From positions 62,001-126,000 of the forward strand of contig NZ_CANLZW010000003.1 in the NCBI RefSeq assembly GCF_947495625.1: a stretch of 64,000 nt of DNA, read 5' to 3'. This DNA is from an uncultured Cocleimonas sp. GTDB lineage: Bacteria > Pseudomonadota > Gammaproteobacteria > Thiotrichales > Thiotrichaceae. This document shows positions 63,260 to 64,000 of the stretch, in pieces. The notes beneath the pieces were generated by a model, which was given only the letters and a program-made list of their open reading frames with translations, was not told where the DNA came from and did not search any database. The stretch's first letter is position 1. Each line of letters opens with the position of its first letter. The translations under genes were made by a program, and so were the position numbers.

Positions 63260-63859
63260 ATGGATTTATTTGGTTTTGATTCTGATCTGAATATCCTGCC
63301 TTATGATGGGGATGTTTATTATTATGGCTGTATTTTAGAGTACGATTTCGCCAAACAAATCCGCTTGGATTTACTGCAAAATATCGCTTGGAAAAATGAT
63401 GAAGTGGTTATTCATGGTAAACATATAATCACTGATAGAAAAATCGCGTGGTATGGCGATAAACCATACAGCTATACCTATTCAAATACTACCAAGCAAG
63501 CACATATGTGGACTGCGGAGTTATTACAATTGAAGCAGATCGTTGAAAAACACACAAACGCCGTTTTTAATTCCTGCCTGCTCAATCTCTACCATACTGG
63601 GGCTGAAGGACTATCCTGGCATAGCGATAATGAAAAAGAATTGGGTAAAAACTCGGTAATTGCTTCTTTGAGTTTAGGGGCAAAACGGAAGTTTTCTTTC
63701 AAGCACAAGCAAAGCAGAGAAACTGTTACACTTGAGCTTGAAGAAGGGAGTCTTTTGCTAATGAAAGGCGAGACCCAGCAGCACTGGTTGCATTCTCTAC
63801 CCAAAACGACAAAAGTTCACGAGCCAAGAATTAACCTCACCTTCAGGCAGATGCTATAG
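63260..63859 (+). CDS. alkB: AlkB-family alpha-ketoglutarate-dependent DNA dioxygenase
   Basis: Fe(II)/2-oxoglutarate enzyme that removes alkyl groups from bases. The iron triad is His and Asp in GLSWHSDNEKELG and His in QQHWLHSLPKTT; the 2-oxoglutarate Arg lies in PRINLTFRQML. Substrate-side block is YGDKPYSYTYS. 199 residues, closer in size to the ALKBH2/ALKBH3-like bacterial group than to E. coli AlkB. Paired with the Ada-like gene as a repair operon; its last bases overlap the convergent GFA gene. Confidence 0.92.
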   Translation: MDLFGFDSDLNILPYDGDVYYYGCILEYDFAKQIRLDLLQNIAWKNDEVVIHGKHIITDRKIAWYGDKPYSYTYSNTTKQAHMWTAELLQLKQIVEKHTNAVFNSCLLNLYHTGAEGLSWHSDNEKELGKNSVIASLSLGAKRKFSFKHKQSRETVTLELEEGSLLLMKGETQQHWLHSLPKTTKVHEPRINLTFRQML

Positions 63860-64000
63860 GTCTTTTCCATCAAATACTGCGGCATCGATATTGTCTGTAT
63901 CAATCTCATCAATACAGCCAAGATTGGCGCGATAGTGGTCAGGCATTCTCACTGTTTGATGGAATGGGTAAATGCCACAAACCTTACAGAAGAAGTGATG
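63854..64000 (-). CDS. GFA-family glutathione-dependent formaldehyde-activating-like protein, C-terminus (cut by window end)
   Basis: Only the last 48 codons are present. HFFCKVCGIYPFHQT carries the late zinc-binding Cys pair of the GFA/CENP-V domain, and NLGCIDEID is the typical end. Role unknown beyond zinc binding. The stop codon lies inside the last codons of alkB, a 6-bp convergent overlap. Confidence 0.8.
   Translation of the reverse strand, partial: HHFFCKVCGIYPFHQTVRMPDHYRANLGCIDEIDTDNIDAAVFDGKDL

Overview
The window is chromosomal DNA from an AT-leaning gammaproteobacterium. The gene neighbourhoods are typical of that class: topA-smg-dprA-lysM against def-fmt-rsmB, DUF4390-ntrY-ntrX-trkA-trkH, lpxL-lptF-lptG, ctpA-envC against rhodanese-grxC-secB-gpsA, and tamA-tamB, apaG, trmO and tusE. 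I cannot name the genus from the sequence alone. No rRNA, tRNA, CRISPR array, prophage or insertion sequence was found.

Layout. 1-8 kb: DNA topology and competence genes (topA, dprA), a LysM lipoprotein, and the def-fmt-rsmB translation cluster. 8-17 kb: an unrecognised protein with a possible heme-oxygenase-like fold, then a six-gene operon with an NtrY/NtrX two-component system, TrkA/TrkH potassium uptake and a methyltransferase. 17-29 kb: cell-surface genes. These are an ELM1-like protein, a glycosyltransferase, a polysaccharide deacetylase, three kinase-like proteins and a zinc-ribbon methyltransferase, followed by an lpxL-lptF-lptG operon and ilvE. 29-42 kb: lytic transglycosylase, apaG, trmO, dacB-tamA-tamB, a small receiver-like protein, an acetyltransferase and argS. 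42-50 kb: ctpA, envC, a probable sulfur-responsive ArsR regulator facing a rhodanese-grxC-secB-gpsA operon, then a two-gene amino/imino-acid oxidoreductase cassette. 50-64 kb: ilvD, a 30-residue membrane microprotein, a patatin lipoprotein, rluE, a CDGSH/ferredoxin protein, gloB, gmk, a MazG-like pyrophosphatase, tusE, a CPBP protease, a kpsE-kpsM-kpsT capsule exporter, and an Ada-like/AlkB alkylation-repair pair.

The most striking feature is not a gene. A 27-30 bp element occurs 13 times between genes and once, slightly diverged, inside dacB. It has an A-run, a short C-rich spacer, then the invariant block AAGTAGGGGGGTG. It sits at the edges of transcription units whatever the direction of the flanking genes, yet 12 of the 13 intergenic copies point the same way. 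That suggests a role tied to chromosome orientation (replication, segregation, packaging or DNA uptake) rather than to transcription. I know of no described element that matches it. It is the best candidate here for a new biological system.
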